Part shown: positions 8,542 to 18,722 of the stretch, piece by piece
How positions within the stretch are numbered: position 1 is the first letter of the stretch
Layout of the letters: the number at the start of each line of letters is the position of its first letter
Assembly (NCBI RefSeq): GCF_004362055.1
Contig: NZ_SNXB01000002.1
Location: 186,001-250,000, forward strand
Direction of reading: 5' to 3'
Length of the DNA stretch: 64,000 bases
DNA from: Flavobacterium sp. 245
GTDB lineage: Bacteria > Bacteroidota > Bacteroidia > Flavobacteriales > Flavobacteriaceae
Translations under genes and position numbers: made by a program
The notes under the pieces: model-generated
The model's input: the letters and a program-made list of their open reading frames with translations, nothing else
What the model was told of the DNA's origin: nothing
Databases searched by the model: none

Positions 8542-10029
8542 TTATCTAGGATTTGACTCAATACCATTGCTTGAAGCGTGAAGCGGAATTTGGATTGCTC
8601 TACGTTTATCATCTTTCACAAGCGTGTTTGTTGGTTTGTTGAAAATTTCATGTTTTACCACGATATTAAATCGTTTCACATCAAACCATCTCATTCCTTC
8701 GTGAATAAAATCTCTTCTTCTGGTTTCGGTAATAGCTTTAATGTAAGAAGTCTGAACCGGTGTCATCGTGTAAAATGGAGTTAGTTCATTTTCAATAACT
8801 GGATATTTTGCTACTACTTTAGCCTCAGTAAGTTTATCAGTTGTGGCATTATAACCTACTGTTCTTGTTGAAAGAAAGTATTCTAATTCCGCATTTGCTT
8901 CTGCAATTTGGCCTTTCATAACATGTGCTTCAATTCTGTTCAAGAAAAACTCATCGTTGCTCAATAAAACTTCGGCCAAATAACCGTTTCCAACATTTGC
9001 TGTTACGTTCGTATATTTGAAATACTCATAAAATTTAGGCACAAAAGCTGTGATGAAACTATTACGCGAATAAATCAAATAATGCCATTGCTTTCCAAAA
9101 ATATTAGTTGGCGTCCCAATTATATCACCGTATTTTGTTCCTGAAAGGAAAAAGCGACTTGCGCTAGATCCAGAATAAGAAGCTCTAGCGTAATAGGATT
9201 CTGGAGAAACAACCAACAGGTTTGTAGGATCATTGCTGCTTGCATAAAGCATATTTTGTGTCTGAAAATCATATAGCTTGTAAGCGGCGTAATCTCTAAT
9301 TTTTCCAACAGGCTTAGAACCTAAGTCGTTAGACAATTCAATTACTCTGTCCCAATTTCCTTTAATTAAATAAAAACGGCTTGCAAAAGCTTTTCCGGCC
9401 TCTTTATTAAAATGGAATTTAGGTTCTGAATAATCATTCGTTAAAAGTGGCAAACCTTCTTCAAGATCTTTTTGAATAAAATCAAAAACTTCTGCTACAG
9501 TGTTTCGCGTGTATTTTGTAATCAAAGCCGTTTCTGGTTTTGTTACGTATGGAATTCCTAAATCTTTATCAGCTGTTGCAGGATTGTAACGCTGTGACCA
9601 GAAAGAAACCAACATAAAATGCGAATAGGCTCTAGCAAGCAACGCCTCCCCTTTTTGCGGATTAAGACTTTTAGTACTTCCTAATTGCTCAATTGCTTCT
9701 AATGCTTTGTTTGCGTGTGCAATTGCTCTGTAGCAAGCATCCCAATAAGCAGCCTGACTGTCAGTATCAGTTTCGCTTTGAATTTCCCAATTGTAGTTCT
9801 GCTCGTTTTTTCTCAAAGTATTAGCCAAACCACTGTCAAAAACGTTGTCCGACATTGTTTCTGCAAAATCAAAATAACTATCCTGCGGATAAGCATTTAC
9901 TAATAATTCAGAGATTTTTTCAGGAGTATCTATTTCGGTTCTATTATCTGGTTTTTCAGAAAGAAAATCATCACAACTAGTAATACTTAGAAGTACTAAT
10001 AGAAATAAAGTTATTTTTATCTTTTTCAT
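8542..10029 (-). CDS. SusD/RagB family substrate-binding outer-membrane lipoprotein
   Basis: A 495-residue lipoprotein (signal peptide to SITSC, Cys19, followed by DDFLSEKP, a very common SusD N-terminus). SusD proteins form the lid of the SusC barrel and capture the substrate on the cell surface. The helical TPR-like N-terminal region includes ALLARAYSHFMLVSFW, and the C-terminus contains the family-typical ETRRRDFIHEGMRWFDVKRF segment near 440. It starts 11 bp after the SusC stop. No glycoside hydrolase or lyase is encoded nearby, so a polysaccharide substrate cannot be assumed. Confidence 0.93.
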   Translation of the reverse strand: MKKIKITLFLLVLLSITSCDDFLSEKPDNRTEIDTPEKISELLVNAYPQDSYFDFAETMSDNVFDSGLANTLRKNEQNYNWEIQSETDTDSQAAYWDACYRAIAHANKALEAIEQLGSTKSLNPQKGEALLARAYSHFMLVSFWSQRYNPATADKDLGIPYVTKPETALITKYTRNTVAEVFDFIQKDLEEGLPLLTNDYSEPKFHFNKEAGKAFASRFYLIKGNWDRVIELSNDLGSKPVGKIRDYAAYKLYDFQTQNMLYASSNDPTNLLVVSPESYYARASYSGSSASRFFLSGTKYGDIIGTPTNIFGKQWHYLIYSRNSFITAFVPKFYEYFKYTNVTANVGNGYLAEVLLSNDEFFLNRIEAHVMKGQIAEANAELEYFLSTRTVGYNATTDKLTEAKVVAKYPVIENELTPFYTMTPVQTSYIKAITETRRRDFIHEGMRWFDVKRFNIVVKHEIFNKPTNTLVKDDKRRAIQIPLHASSNGIESNPR

Positions 10030-10040
10030 AATTTTAAATA

Positions 10041-13000
10041 TTATAATGAAATGTTTAGAGTAAAAGTATATTGAGACGTAACTGGCAACGCAACACCACC
10101 AGAATTTCTAAATTCAGGATCTTGTCCGTTTAGTTTTTTATCTGAATAAACCAACCACGGATTCACTGCAGACCCTTTTAAAGTAAATGTGCTTACGCCA
10201 ATTTTCTTTTTGAAATCTTTAGGAAATTCCCAGCTTAATGAAATATTTTTCAATCTCACGAAATCACCACTTGCAATTCTGACATCAGAATAATTATAAG
10301 TATTGTAAGCTCTTGCAAGCGTACGCTCTCCTCCATAATTTGCATTAAGTCTCTGATCTGCAATTACTGGAACATTTGTAAAGTTTTCGTCACCAGGATT
10401 TATCCAACGGTTTGTGAAATCTTTTGTAAATACAGTCAAATCATCATAAGTACTGTCATAAACTGGATTCAAACGAACTTTATTTCCGCCTGACCCAACA
10501 AAAAAGATGTATAATGACCAGTCTTTATATGTAAATGTATTAGCAAGACCAAGTGATTTATTTGGTTCAATTGAACCTTCATATTTCAAGTATTTTGTAA
10601 CATCTTTATTATCCTGAAAATCAGCTCCAGTTATATTATCAGTTTCTCCTTCTGGCATAATAAAAGTTGGAAGTCCTTGTTCATTTAAGCCTGTAAACTG
10701 GTACGAATACAATGAATTTCTTGGATGTCCAATGGTATTTCCACCATTTCCGTCAATCAAATCAAATGTCGTTGGTTTGTTTTCCAGTTTTGTAATTTTT
10801 TGACTGTAAACAGAGAAGTTAAGGGTTGTGGACCATTTAAAATTATCAGCTACAATATTTCTGGTAGTAAAACCAACTTCAAGACCTTTTGTCTCCATGT
10901 TGGCATTATTTCCTTGTTTAATTCTTTGTCCTCCAACACCCGAAGTAATAACGTAATCAACCAAGTCAAATGCTTTACGACGGTAAATATCTGTAGTTAA
11001 TGCAATTCTGTTTCTGAACATTCCAAGATCAACACCTAAGTTGGTTTCGTATTGTTTTTCCCAAGTCAAATCACCGTTTTGCAATTCATCAATTCTGATT
11101 CCAGTTTCTCTGTCATCAAGATTCAAACGATCTGTAATAAAACTTTTGTAAATCGCCAAAGAGTTTGTTGCAGGTCCAGCAGTTGCGGTTAAACCGTAAG
11201 ATCCTCTTAAACTTAAATTGTTTACAGATTCAACATTTTTCATGAAATTTTCTTCAGAAAGATTCCATTTTCCACTGAAAGTATAGGTTGGAAGCCATCT
11301 TGACGAACCGCTGTCTCCTTGTCTGTTTGATCCGTCATAACGTCCTGTTACCGAAGCAGTATAACGACGATCATAAGTATATCCTACTTTCCCAAAGAAA
11401 CCAACTGTTCTTTCTTTCTCTTCATTAAAACCATAATAAGAATCTCCGGCATTTATGATTTTTTCTAATAATCTTGGATCAGTAAAAGCCGTAAGCCCTC
11501 TATCATACTGAATTCCTGCTGCAACGAAGTTGTCACTGCTTCTGTCCACAACTCTCATCTCTGTTCCAAAGAAACCTTCAAGTTCATGTTTTTCGTTAAA
11601 TGTGTTTCTGTAATTAACACTGTTTCTGATATTATAAGAAGTCATATCGTTAGTGAACTTTCTTAAAAATCCTCCATTTGGCAATACCGAAACTTTCGGT
11701 GCAGTCAAATCATTTGGATCTTGGTATAAAAAGATATTAGCATCTCTTACAAGAGTATTTTCCATTGCATTGTAAGCACCAACAACATTCGAGCCTTCTA
11801 AAATTTTATGCTCACGTGTTGTATTTGCGTAACGTGCAGAAGCTGTTAAATTATAATTCCAATGCGGATTTATTTTGTAATCTAAATCCATCTGGAAACG
11901 AATATCTTTTACTTTAATCTCCATGAAGTTATTAGCCAATTCATTGATGATGTTCATTGGAGCCCAGTTATTTCTGTAATACTCCAAATTTCCATTCTCA
12001 TCATAAGGTCTAAGCGTTCTGCTCGTATTCAAAACATAATTGAACGGGTTGATATCAAAATCACGAGTCACTTTTCCAAAAACAACATCTTTTTCACTTT
12101 CATAACTTCCAGGAGCGCCTTGATCACGAATAGAAGCAAGTGTTGATAATGTAATATTCAATTTATCGTTGATATAAAATGTTCCTTTTATGTTTGATGA
12201 TAATTGTTTTACATCATCAGCAATAGTCCATCCTGGATCTGTATAATATCCTAAAGAGGCGTAAAACGTATTGTTTTTTCCTCCACCCGAAAAACTTAAA
12301 GAGTGATTTTGAGTCAATGAAGGTCTGAACAAAGTTCCAAACCAGTCTGTATTTGCCAATTCGTATTTCTTTAAGAAATTATTTCGGCTAACTGGATCAT
12401 TGTTCACTAAATAGCTGTTAGTTTCAGGAATATAAGTATTAATTGCTCGGCCTAACAGATTGTATGCTCCACCATATCTTCCGTTAACAGTCGACGGAAG
12501 ATCAAGATATCCCTTTCCTTCCATTTCTTTAAAAATACTCATTGATTCCTGCGAATTCAAAATATCGTATTGGCTGTAATTAGGCACCGTTCTCGCAGTC
12601 TGCTCTATGGCATAACTAATTTTTAAAGGAGAATCTCTGCGTCCTTGCTTTGTAGTTACAACAACAACACCATTTAAAGATCTTGAACCATAAATTGACG
12701 TAGCCGATGCATCTTTAAGAATTTCAATGCTTTGAATATCATTTGCATTTAAACCTGCAACAGATGAACTCAATAAAGTCTCAGAATTACCAGAAGCTAA
12801 ATCAGCAAAACTTAGATTTATAATATCCTCTTGAACAACACCGTCAATTACCCAAAGCGGTTTTGTATCTCCAAAAATTGAAGACGAACCACGAACTGTA
12901 ATTTTAGGAGCTGTACCAAAAGTTCCGGTAACATTCTGCACTGTAACTCCGGCCGCTTTTCCTTCGATCATTCGGCTTACGTCAACTACACCATCAACTT

Positions 13001-13748
13001 TTAATTCGCTTCCAGAAATTTTACTGATTGCTCCAGTAAAGGTTCTTTTAGATGTTTTTTCATAACCTGTTGTCACCACAACTTCTTTCAAATTTTGACC
13101 TAATTCAGTCAAAACAATTGTTGGTGAAGTATTTGAAGTGCCAATTTCTTTTGTCTCCATTCCTACATAAGAAATCACTAAAGTGGTGCTGTTTGCCGGC
13201 ATTTCAATAGAGAAATTTCCATCAAAATCGGTCAAAACTGCAATCTTAGTCCCTTTTGCCATTACTGTCGCACCAGGAAGCGGACTCCCTGTAACATCTG
13301 TAACTTTCCCTTTAATAATAGGACCTGCCGTAAAAATATTCGATAAAGCATCATGATTTGCTGTCGCAGAAAATGGATCTGTTATCGCATTTTTTTGCAA
13401 AACAATCTGATTGCTGACTTCAGAAAAAGTAATATTAAAAGGCGCTAGAATTCTATTAAGAATACTAGACAAAGTTTCTTGATTTGCCTCAATGCTAACT
13501 TTTTGGTTTAATTGAGGTAATCTTGAATTATAAGAAAATTTTACTTGTGCTGACTTTTCAATTTTAGATAATGCATTGTCTAGAGTTAAATTTTCAACTG
13601 TAATTGTAACTTTAGTATCTAATTTTTTTTGCCCATTTACACTGTTTGCCATTGTAACACTTGAAAATATAAGTGCTAAGACAAACTGAAATAGTGTTAT
13701 TTTCATGATTCGATGGAGTAATCGTTGTTTACCAACTGGTTTTTTCAT
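10041..13748 (-). CDS. SusC/RagA family TonB-dependent receptor with STN signalling domain
   Basis: A 1235-residue outer-membrane transporter. After the signal sequence (about 1-40) comes an STN domain (about 45-118: VTITVENLTLDNALSKIEKS), then a carboxypeptidase-regulatory-like domain (about 145-220: GKVTDVTGSPLPGATV), the plug (about 225-375, with the SusC-typical IEILKDASATSIYGSR) and a 22-strand-type barrel to the C-terminus. The STN domain is the part that contacts FecR-type anti-sigma factors, which fits the FecR and sigma genes immediately upstream. Import is driven by TonB. The first ATG at 13746-13748 is used. The substrate is unknown. Confidence 0.93.
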   Translation of the reverse strand: MKKPVGKQRLLHRIMKITLFQFVLALIFSSVTMANSVNGQKKLDTKVTITVENLTLDNALSKIEKSAQVKFSYNSRLPQLNQKVSIEANQETLSSILNRILAPFNITFSEVSNQIVLQKNAITDPFSATANHDALSNIFTAGPIIKGKVTDVTGSPLPGATVMAKGTKIAVLTDFDGNFSIEMPANSTTLVISYVGMETKEIGTSNTSPTIVLTELGQNLKEVVVTTGYEKTSKRTFTGAISKISGSELKVDGVVDVSRMIEGKAAGVTVQNVTGTFGTAPKITVRGSSSIFGDTKPLWVIDGVVQEDIINLSFADLASGNSETLLSSSVAGLNANDIQSIEILKDASATSIYGSRSLNGVVVVTTKQGRRDSPLKISYAIEQTARTVPNYSQYDILNSQESMSIFKEMEGKGYLDLPSTVNGRYGGAYNLLGRAINTYIPETNSYLVNNDPVSRNNFLKKYELANTDWFGTLFRPSLTQNHSLSFSGGGKNNTFYASLGYYTDPGWTIADDVKQLSSNIKGTFYINDKLNITLSTLASIRDQGAPGSYESEKDVVFGKVTRDFDINPFNYVLNTSRTLRPYDENGNLEYYRNNWAPMNIINELANNFMEIKVKDIRFQMDLDYKINPHWNYNLTASARYANTTREHKILEGSNVVGAYNAMENTLVRDANIFLYQDPNDLTAPKVSVLPNGGFLRKFTNDMTSYNIRNSVNYRNTFNEKHELEGFFGTEMRVVDRSSDNFVAAGIQYDRGLTAFTDPRLLEKIINAGDSYYGFNEEKERTVGFFGKVGYTYDRRYTASVTGRYDGSNRQGDSGSSRWLPTYTFSGKWNLSEENFMKNVESVNNLSLRGSYGLTATAGPATNSLAIYKSFITDRLNLDDRETGIRIDELQNGDLTWEKQYETNLGVDLGMFRNRIALTTDIYRRKAFDLVDYVITSGVGGQRIKQGNNANMETKGLEVGFTTRNIVADNFKWSTTLNFSVYSQKITKLENKPTTFDLIDGNGGNTIGHPRNSLYSYQFTGLNEQGLPTFIMPEGETDNITGADFQDNKDVTKYLKYEGSIEPNKSLGLANTFTYKDWSLYIFFVGSGGNKVRLNPVYDSTYDDLTVFTKDFTNRWINPGDENFTNVPVIADQRLNANYGGERTLARAYNTYNYSDVRIASGDFVRLKNISLSWEFPKDFKKKIGVSTFTLKGSAVNPWLVYSDKKLNGQDPEFRNSGGVALPVTSQYTFTLNISL

Positions 13749-13988
13749 AATTTTGGTTTGTTTTGATTAATACTGATTCGCGTGTATTTTAAGAAACGAA
13801 CTGAATTGCTCTTTACAGAGAGGAATTCAATCTAATAAGTGTCGATAATGTTACAGCATTTCGGCACTTTTTTTATGCATTTTATTTTACATAGGCTTTT
13901 ACTATTAGTTTTTGTTTTTGGTTAATTTTTGGTTTTTATTTTTAAGAATGAAATCAAAATGCCTGTAATTACAGTTACAAAGCAGTAA
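13749..13988. other. Spacer between fecR and susC, likely promoter region of the import genes
   Basis: This 240-bp spacer separates the anti-sigma gene from the SusC gene on the same strand and is the expected place for the promoter recognised by the locus's own ECF sigma factor. I cannot point to a defined box. A weak 8-bp stem (13837-13844 with 13862-13869) is present, but it lacks a T-run on the minus strand, so I do not call it a terminator. Confidence 0.4.
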
Positions 13989-15101
13989 TTAATTACAACC
14001 TTCAGAAGTTATAATAATCTGATTTCCATTCATTTCGAAATTAGTTTCTACACTGATACTTTTACAAACAATTTTTAGTTTTTCAGGCAAAGGCTGATCG
14101 CTCAGCGAAGTGGTCAGGTGGCAGTCTTTTAATTTATTTTTAGGATAATCGATTTTAACCTGATAAGCCTGTTCAATAGTTTCAAAAATTTGAGAAACAG
14201 GAATATCACTAAATTCAAAACTTAATTGTTCAATATTCCCCACACTCTGCACTAATGCTTTGTCTTGTGTAATATTTGTGATTTTGTTGAATTTTAAATC
14301 ACTTCTAAAAAAACGAAGCGCCTGATTAGGAAGAAGTATCACTTCCTGATGATCTGATTTCGAAACCAAATCATTCGACCTTACCTTAACTTTACCGGTG
14401 CGAACAAGAACTTCAACAGCAGGCTGATCAGAATAAGCTTTAACTCTAAAACTAGTCCCAACTACCTTTGTGACAATCTCATTAGCGTAAACGAAAAAAG
14501 GCTTTTTAGGATTTTTACTAATTTCAAAGAAACCTTCGCCGGATAAATACACCTTTCTTTCGTTCCCGGTAAAGATTTTAGGGTAACTTAATTTACTATT
14601 TGGCTGTAATAAAACAGAACTTCCGTCTGACAATGTGATAATTTGAGGATTGCTTGAATTATTTGTCTGTTCAACTAATCCTTCACTATTTTCAGCTATC
14701 AGCTCTTTATAAGTAACTATATTATCAGCGGAGTAATAATTTTTATAATACCAGACAGTTAGCAGACAAAAGAACAAACTTGCTGCAATTCCAGTTAAAA
14801 AATAGTTTTTGAAAAACTTTGTACCGGCATTTTTGCCAAAAAGAATTTGATTTTCTTTTTCTTCTATTTTATGCCAAGTATTTTGAAGTGCTTTTTGAAT
14901 ATCCGATTTTGATAGATCAGCTTCTGGAACTTTCATTGCCAAAAGTAAATGTCTGGCATCCTGAACAAGTTTTGCACGATGACGACTCTCTAAAGTCCAT
15001 TCTTCCCAGCCGTCTTGATCAGTTTTTAGCAAAACCCAAGACTGGAATGATTCGTCAGACAAGAAGTCTTCAATTTGAGTATATGTGTTACGTTTTTGCA
15101 T
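13989..15101 (-). CDS. FecR family anti-sigma factor
   Basis: A 370-residue single-pass membrane protein. A cytoplasmic N-terminus of about 95 residues would bind the sigma factor. One membrane segment (about 99-119, FLTGIAASLFFCLLTVWYY) leads to a periplasmic FecR domain (about 150-245, with LPNQALRF and VVGTSFRVKAY) and a C-terminal DUF4974-type domain (about 290-366). The protein relays the state of the STN-bearing SusC receptor to the ECF sigma factor. It starts about 90 bp after the sigma stop and precedes susC by 240 bp. This is the standard order for such loci. Confidence 0.93.
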   Translation of the reverse strand: MQKRNTYTQIEDFLSDESFQSWVLLKTDQDGWEEWTLESRHRAKLVQDARHLLLAMKVPEADLSKSDIQKALQNTWHKIEEKENQILFGKNAGTKFFKNYFLTGIAASLFFCLLTVWYYKNYYSADNIVTYKELIAENSEGLVEQTNNSSNPQIITLSDGSSVLLQPNSKLSYPKIFTGNERKVYLSGEGFFEISKNPKKPFFVYANEIVTKVVGTSFRVKAYSDQPAVEVLVRTGKVKVRSNDLVSKSDHQEVILLPNQALRFFRSDLKFNKITNITQDKALVQSVGNIEQLSFEFSDIPVSQIFETIEQAYQVKIDYPKNKLKDCHLTTSLSDQPLPEKLKIVCKSISVETNFEMNGNQIIITSEGCN

Positions 15102-15190
15102 CTAAAAATAAGGTTACAAAAACATAGAGGACAGGACTCTTATTATATACTCACTAAATTATGATTTTTTTTATTTTTTTTGAAAGAAAA

Positions 15191-15805
15191 TTAAAAACCG
15201 CTTGCGGATAGCAGAAGAAATAAGCAAAAACTGCCCTTCCAATCTCTTCGCAACGTCATTAATCCACGATGCAACAAATTACTAGCCGATTGATAATTCA
15301 CATCAAGCATTTCGGCAATTTGTTCTACACTAAGACCTTGATGATAACGAAGATACAAAGCTTCTTTTTGTCTTGCAGGCAATTCATTTAGGAGATTGTT
15401 CAAGTGAATTATTTTTTCTTTGGCATCATCATCAGCTTCATCTAAAAGTTGATGATCTACTGAAAATTCAAGAAGAAAAGCAATAGAATCTGTACTTGCA
15501 GTTTTTCGAAAAATATGATCCCGTTCGTGCAAACGTGCAATTCGTTTGCGTACACTGGATAACAAGTAGGCTTTTACAACAACTGAAGACTGCAAAGAAT
15601 TTCGATAAATCCAAATATCGGTAAAAACATCCTGAATACAATCCTGAACTTTTTCTTCGAATGGAGAGAGCGAATTTCCATATCGCACTAAATCGGCATA
15701 ATATCGTTCGAACAGCATTGAAAATGATTTTTCATCACCATCTTTCAATTTATTCCAAAGCGTATTATCATCAACAACATTAAATAGTAAAGTAGGAGTC
15801 TTCAT
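15191..15805 (-). CDS. ECF-type RNA polymerase sigma factor
   Basis: The 204-residue product has sigma region 2 (about 27-95, MLFERYYADLVRYGNSL and VQDCIQDVFTDIWIYR) and region 4 (about 138-188, LPARQKEALYLRYHQGLSVEQIAEMLDVNY). It belongs to the FecI-like ECF group paired with FecR in Bacteroidota. The C-terminus has a hydrophobic tail (FCLFLLLSASGF). The frame extends five codons upstream to a TTG, but the ATG at 15803-15805 is the more natural start. It heads the import locus and presumably activates the SusC promoter when the anti-sigma signal is received. Confidence 0.92.
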   Translation of the reverse strand: MKTPTLLFNVVDDNTLWNKLKDGDEKSFSMLFERYYADLVRYGNSLSPFEEKVQDCIQDVFTDIWIYRNSLQSSVVVKAYLLSSVRKRIARLHERDHIFRKTASTDSIAFLLEFSVDHQLLDEADDDAKEKIIHLNNLLNELPARQKEALYLRYHQGLSVEQIAEMLDVNYQSASNLLHRGLMTLRRDWKGSFCLFLLLSASGF

Positions 15806-16068
15806 GGTATTTCGGGGCAAAATTCTCTTCTTTGAGATTTACTTAATACAAGGATTTTATTTTTTTAACATTATCCTTTAATTTTGTTCGATAAATATAT
15901 AAAAGCAATCTTTTAAAAACAATTATTTTACAAAAAAGACACATTATTTTAATAATAAACCTTACGCAATCGATTACATGTAGAAGTATCAATAAGCGAA
16001 TAGCTAATTAAAAGCATTCGAAAAATTTAAAGAGAGAAATGTAAGATTAAACTATTTTTAGCCTTTCC

Positions 16069-18600
16069 TTATCTTTTTATAAACTTAAAACTCGAACTTC
16101 CCCTATCCGAACTAATTTTTAAAATATAATTTCCACTCTGAAGTTTGGAAACATCAATTTTTGATACATTCTCAGCATTTAAAACCGAAATAATCGTTTG
16201 CCCTAAAACATCAAATATTTGCATTGACTTTTTTTGAATTGTATTTTTAGAATCAATATTCAAAATATCTTGAACGGGATTTGGATAAATATTGAAATAT
16301 TCTGAAAACTCAAAATCTTGTCGTCCAAGTGCCTTAAATGTGGAAGTCGCTTTATTCGTTAATATTGGAAAATTATAATCAAAATAGATATTAGCTTCAT
16401 TTTCAAAAGTATCTCCTTTTTTTAAGGTTGGCAATGTTTTGATTTTAAAAGCGATATATCCATTTCGGTTAACATTATTAAAAGGAAGGTTAATATTTTC
16501 AAAGATAAATTCGACTTTATTTCCATCAGAAATTTTTGTTGTATACGAATGGCTTGCACTAGTTGGAACTAAAGTCGAAATATCAAATTTTGAAAGATCA
16601 ATCATATCCTTAACCACAATATTTTGAGCCATATAAGTCCCTGTGTTTTCAAACCGAATCATATAGTGAACATATTCTCCAATTAAAGTCGGAGTAATAA
16701 CGTTTCCTTCAAGACAAATTTTATCATTTGGATCATAAGAGCCAACTACAGTTTCATTATACACAAAAGTATTATCTAAAGACGTTTCATCAACAACGGA
16801 TGAAGTTATTGCAGCTGTATAAGAAAGAATATCACCATTATTTACTGGAGGAGTTTCGATTGGAGAGTTTACATCAAAATTTAATAAAATCTGTCTTGAT
16901 TCAAAAGGTTTTAAATTAGTAAAATCCCATGAAATTTTATTTGATGCTGTTGTAGAAACTGAAGGATTTGAACCAGTTAAATCAAGCACAGCATCATCAA
17001 ATGCTAAACTAAGCGTTCCTGATTGAGCTACATTCCCTTTATTCTTATATACAATTTTATATCTCGCAGCAAAACCTGGTCTTGATGGCCAAATTGGCAA
17101 GAATGTCACTTCTAAGTCATTATGTATTCCTATTGCTTTAACACAAAAATCTTGTAAAAATGGACTTGAAACTGTTGGAAACTCCACTTCCATTGAGGCT
17201 GGTGAAATTGAAAAATAACTTGGATTTTCAAAAATTGGAGTAACTTTATAATTTCCAGCTACAACTTTTGCATCATACTTCCCTGCTTCATTACTTATAA
17301 AATTTCCTGATTTGATCCCATTATCAATTTTGAACTTTAAGAAAGATGCTGGGATATCCAAAGCATCGCATCCATTATTATTCAGATCATTACGATTTGT
17401 CAACTGGATCGAATAACTTTCCCCTCCTGGCTCAAAAAAACAATAGGAATTGACCAAACAATTATTATAGTTGTAAGAAGATAGTATGCTTTGAACTTCA
17501 GACAACTGATCATCATCTGCACAAATATATTTTAGATTTGGCGTCTCATTCATAAATATCTCATTTTCAATGCTTCCATTTTTCATAAAAACAGTTTCTA
17601 ACAATGGATTCCAATCAAAATTAAAAGATTTTAGATTTGACAAATTGCTTACATCTAGTTTTTTAAATTTATTACTGGAGCAAATTAAATATTCTATAAA
17701 ATTAAGATTTGTAAGATCTAATTCCTCTAGGTTCAGCGATGGACACGATAGCATTGTTAATTTTTTAAACTTGGAAATGTCAAATTTCGTAATACCAGTA
17801 TTACCACATTCTAGAAAATCCAAATTTGGCATATTTAGTTTACCAAGATCAATATTTAATAACGGATTATTTTCAAAACGCAGTGTTTCAAGTTCAACTT
17901 TATCATCTAAATTAAGTGCTGAAAGTTTATTTCCACTTACGTTTAAATGCACAAGTTTTAGACCTAACAAATCTAAGTTCGAAATTTCATTATTTGCACA
18001 TCTTAAATTTATTAATTTTGGATTGCCAGTCAAGTCTAGTTTTTTTAATCTATTACTTTCACAAAATAAAAAAACTAAGTCCGCTAAATTCGAAACATCT
18101 AAATCTTCAATTAAATTATTATAACACTCTATTTTATCTATCCTATTTAATCCAGTTAAATCTAAACTTGTTAAAGAATTATTGGAACAATTTATATCCA
18201 ACATTTTAGTACAACCATTTAAATTTATCGAAGTCAACTTGTTATCATAACATGAAACTGATACTAAATTTGGTAAATTGCTTAAATCCAAACTTGTCAA
18301 TTGGTTTTGGCTACATTGTAAATTCCATAAATTAGTGAATTTTTTAATTCCATCTAAACTGCTAATATCACTGAAAGGTATCTTTAAAAAGCGTACTTCC
18401 AAAGCTTCATTTTCCTGAATTACACCATCTCCGTTTGAATCAATTTTGATATTGTTTTGATTATTATCTTTAGCAATGTCATTGACAACATCGGCCTCTA
18501 GCAATTTTGCCTTAAATTTAGCGTCCGGAATATTAATTATTTGAGAATTTACTGAAGAAAAAATGCACAAAGTCAGCAACAGCAAGTAATTCTTAATCAT
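16069..18600 (-). CDS. Secreted leucine-rich repeat protein with T9SS C-terminal sorting domain
   Basis: An 843-residue protein with a signal peptide (about 1-19, LLLLTLCIFSSVNSQ). A perfect EF-hand-like calcium loop lies at 54-65 (D54, N56, D58, G59, I61, E65). About a dozen leucine-rich repeats of roughly 21 residues follow (about 80-380), with a Cys at the same place in most repeats (LQCSQN, VSCYDN, INCSNN, IECYNN, LFCESN, LRCANN). After them come beta-sandwich domains with a conserved GSYDPNDK motif near 630 and a type A sorting domain at the end (YFNIYPNPVQDILNI to SGNYILKI). The start ATG at 18598-18600 directly precedes the signal peptide; an upstream in-frame ATG at 18648 adds a non-signal extension. 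It is exported by the type IX system and probably surface-attached. The ligand is unknown. Confidence 0.88.
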   Translation of the reverse strand: MIKNYLLLLTLCIFSSVNSQIINIPDAKFKAKLLEADVVNDIAKDNNQNNIKIDSNGDGVIQENEALEVRFLKIPFSDISSLDGIKKFTNLWNLQCSQNQLTSLDLSNLPNLVSVSCYDNKLTSINLNGCTKMLDINCSNNSLTSLDLTGLNRIDKIECYNNLIEDLDVSNLADLVFLFCESNRLKKLDLTGNPKLINLRCANNEISNLDLLGLKLVHLNVSGNKLSALNLDDKVELETLRFENNPLLNIDLGKLNMPNLDFLECGNTGITKFDISKFKKLTMLSCPSLNLEELDLTNLNFIEYLICSSNKFKKLDVSNLSNLKSFNFDWNPLLETVFMKNGSIENEIFMNETPNLKYICADDDQLSEVQSILSSYNYNNCLVNSYCFFEPGGESYSIQLTNRNDLNNNGCDALDIPASFLKFKIDNGIKSGNFISNEAGKYDAKVVAGNYKVTPIFENPSYFSISPASMEVEFPTVSSPFLQDFCVKAIGIHNDLEVTFLPIWPSRPGFAARYKIVYKNKGNVAQSGTLSLAFDDAVLDLTGSNPSVSTTASNKISWDFTNLKPFESRQILLNFDVNSPIETPPVNNGDILSYTAAITSSVVDETSLDNTFVYNETVVGSYDPNDKICLEGNVITPTLIGEYVHYMIRFENTGTYMAQNIVVKDMIDLSKFDISTLVPTSASHSYTTKISDGNKVEFIFENINLPFNNVNRNGYIAFKIKTLPTLKKGDTFENEANIYFDYNFPILTNKATSTFKALGRQDFEFSEYFNIYPNPVQDILNIDSKNTIQKKSMQIFDVLGQTIISVLNAENVSKIDVSKLQSGNYILKISSDRGSSSFKFIKR

Positions 18601-18669
18601 AGGTTTAGTTTGGTTTTGGTTTTTAAATATATAAAATTCAAAAATCAAAACCTAAAATTTCATAAAAAA

Positions 18670-18693
18670 AGCCTTACTAATTAAAGTAAGGCT
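18670..18693 (-). terminator. Rho-independent terminator
   Basis: A 9-bp perfect stem (AGCCTTACT / AGTAAGGCT) with a 6-base loop, flanked by A7 and T5 runs. It lies downstream of the gene at 18723-19151 on the minus strand and separates it from the LRR gene. Confidence 0.85.
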
Positions 18694-18722
18694 TTTTAAT
18701 ATTTTTATATTATAAAATAACT

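Noticed and set aside
13837..13869. Terminator between fecR and susC
   Set aside because: The 8-bp stem has a T-run only for the plus strand, where no gene ends; on the minus strand it is followed by mixed sequence.
17570..18124. Long open frame on the plus strand (184 codons) within the LRR gene
   Set aside because: It is antisense to the repeat region of a well-supported secreted protein; its openness follows from the periodic Leu/Asn/Ser codons of the LRRs. No family-like features.
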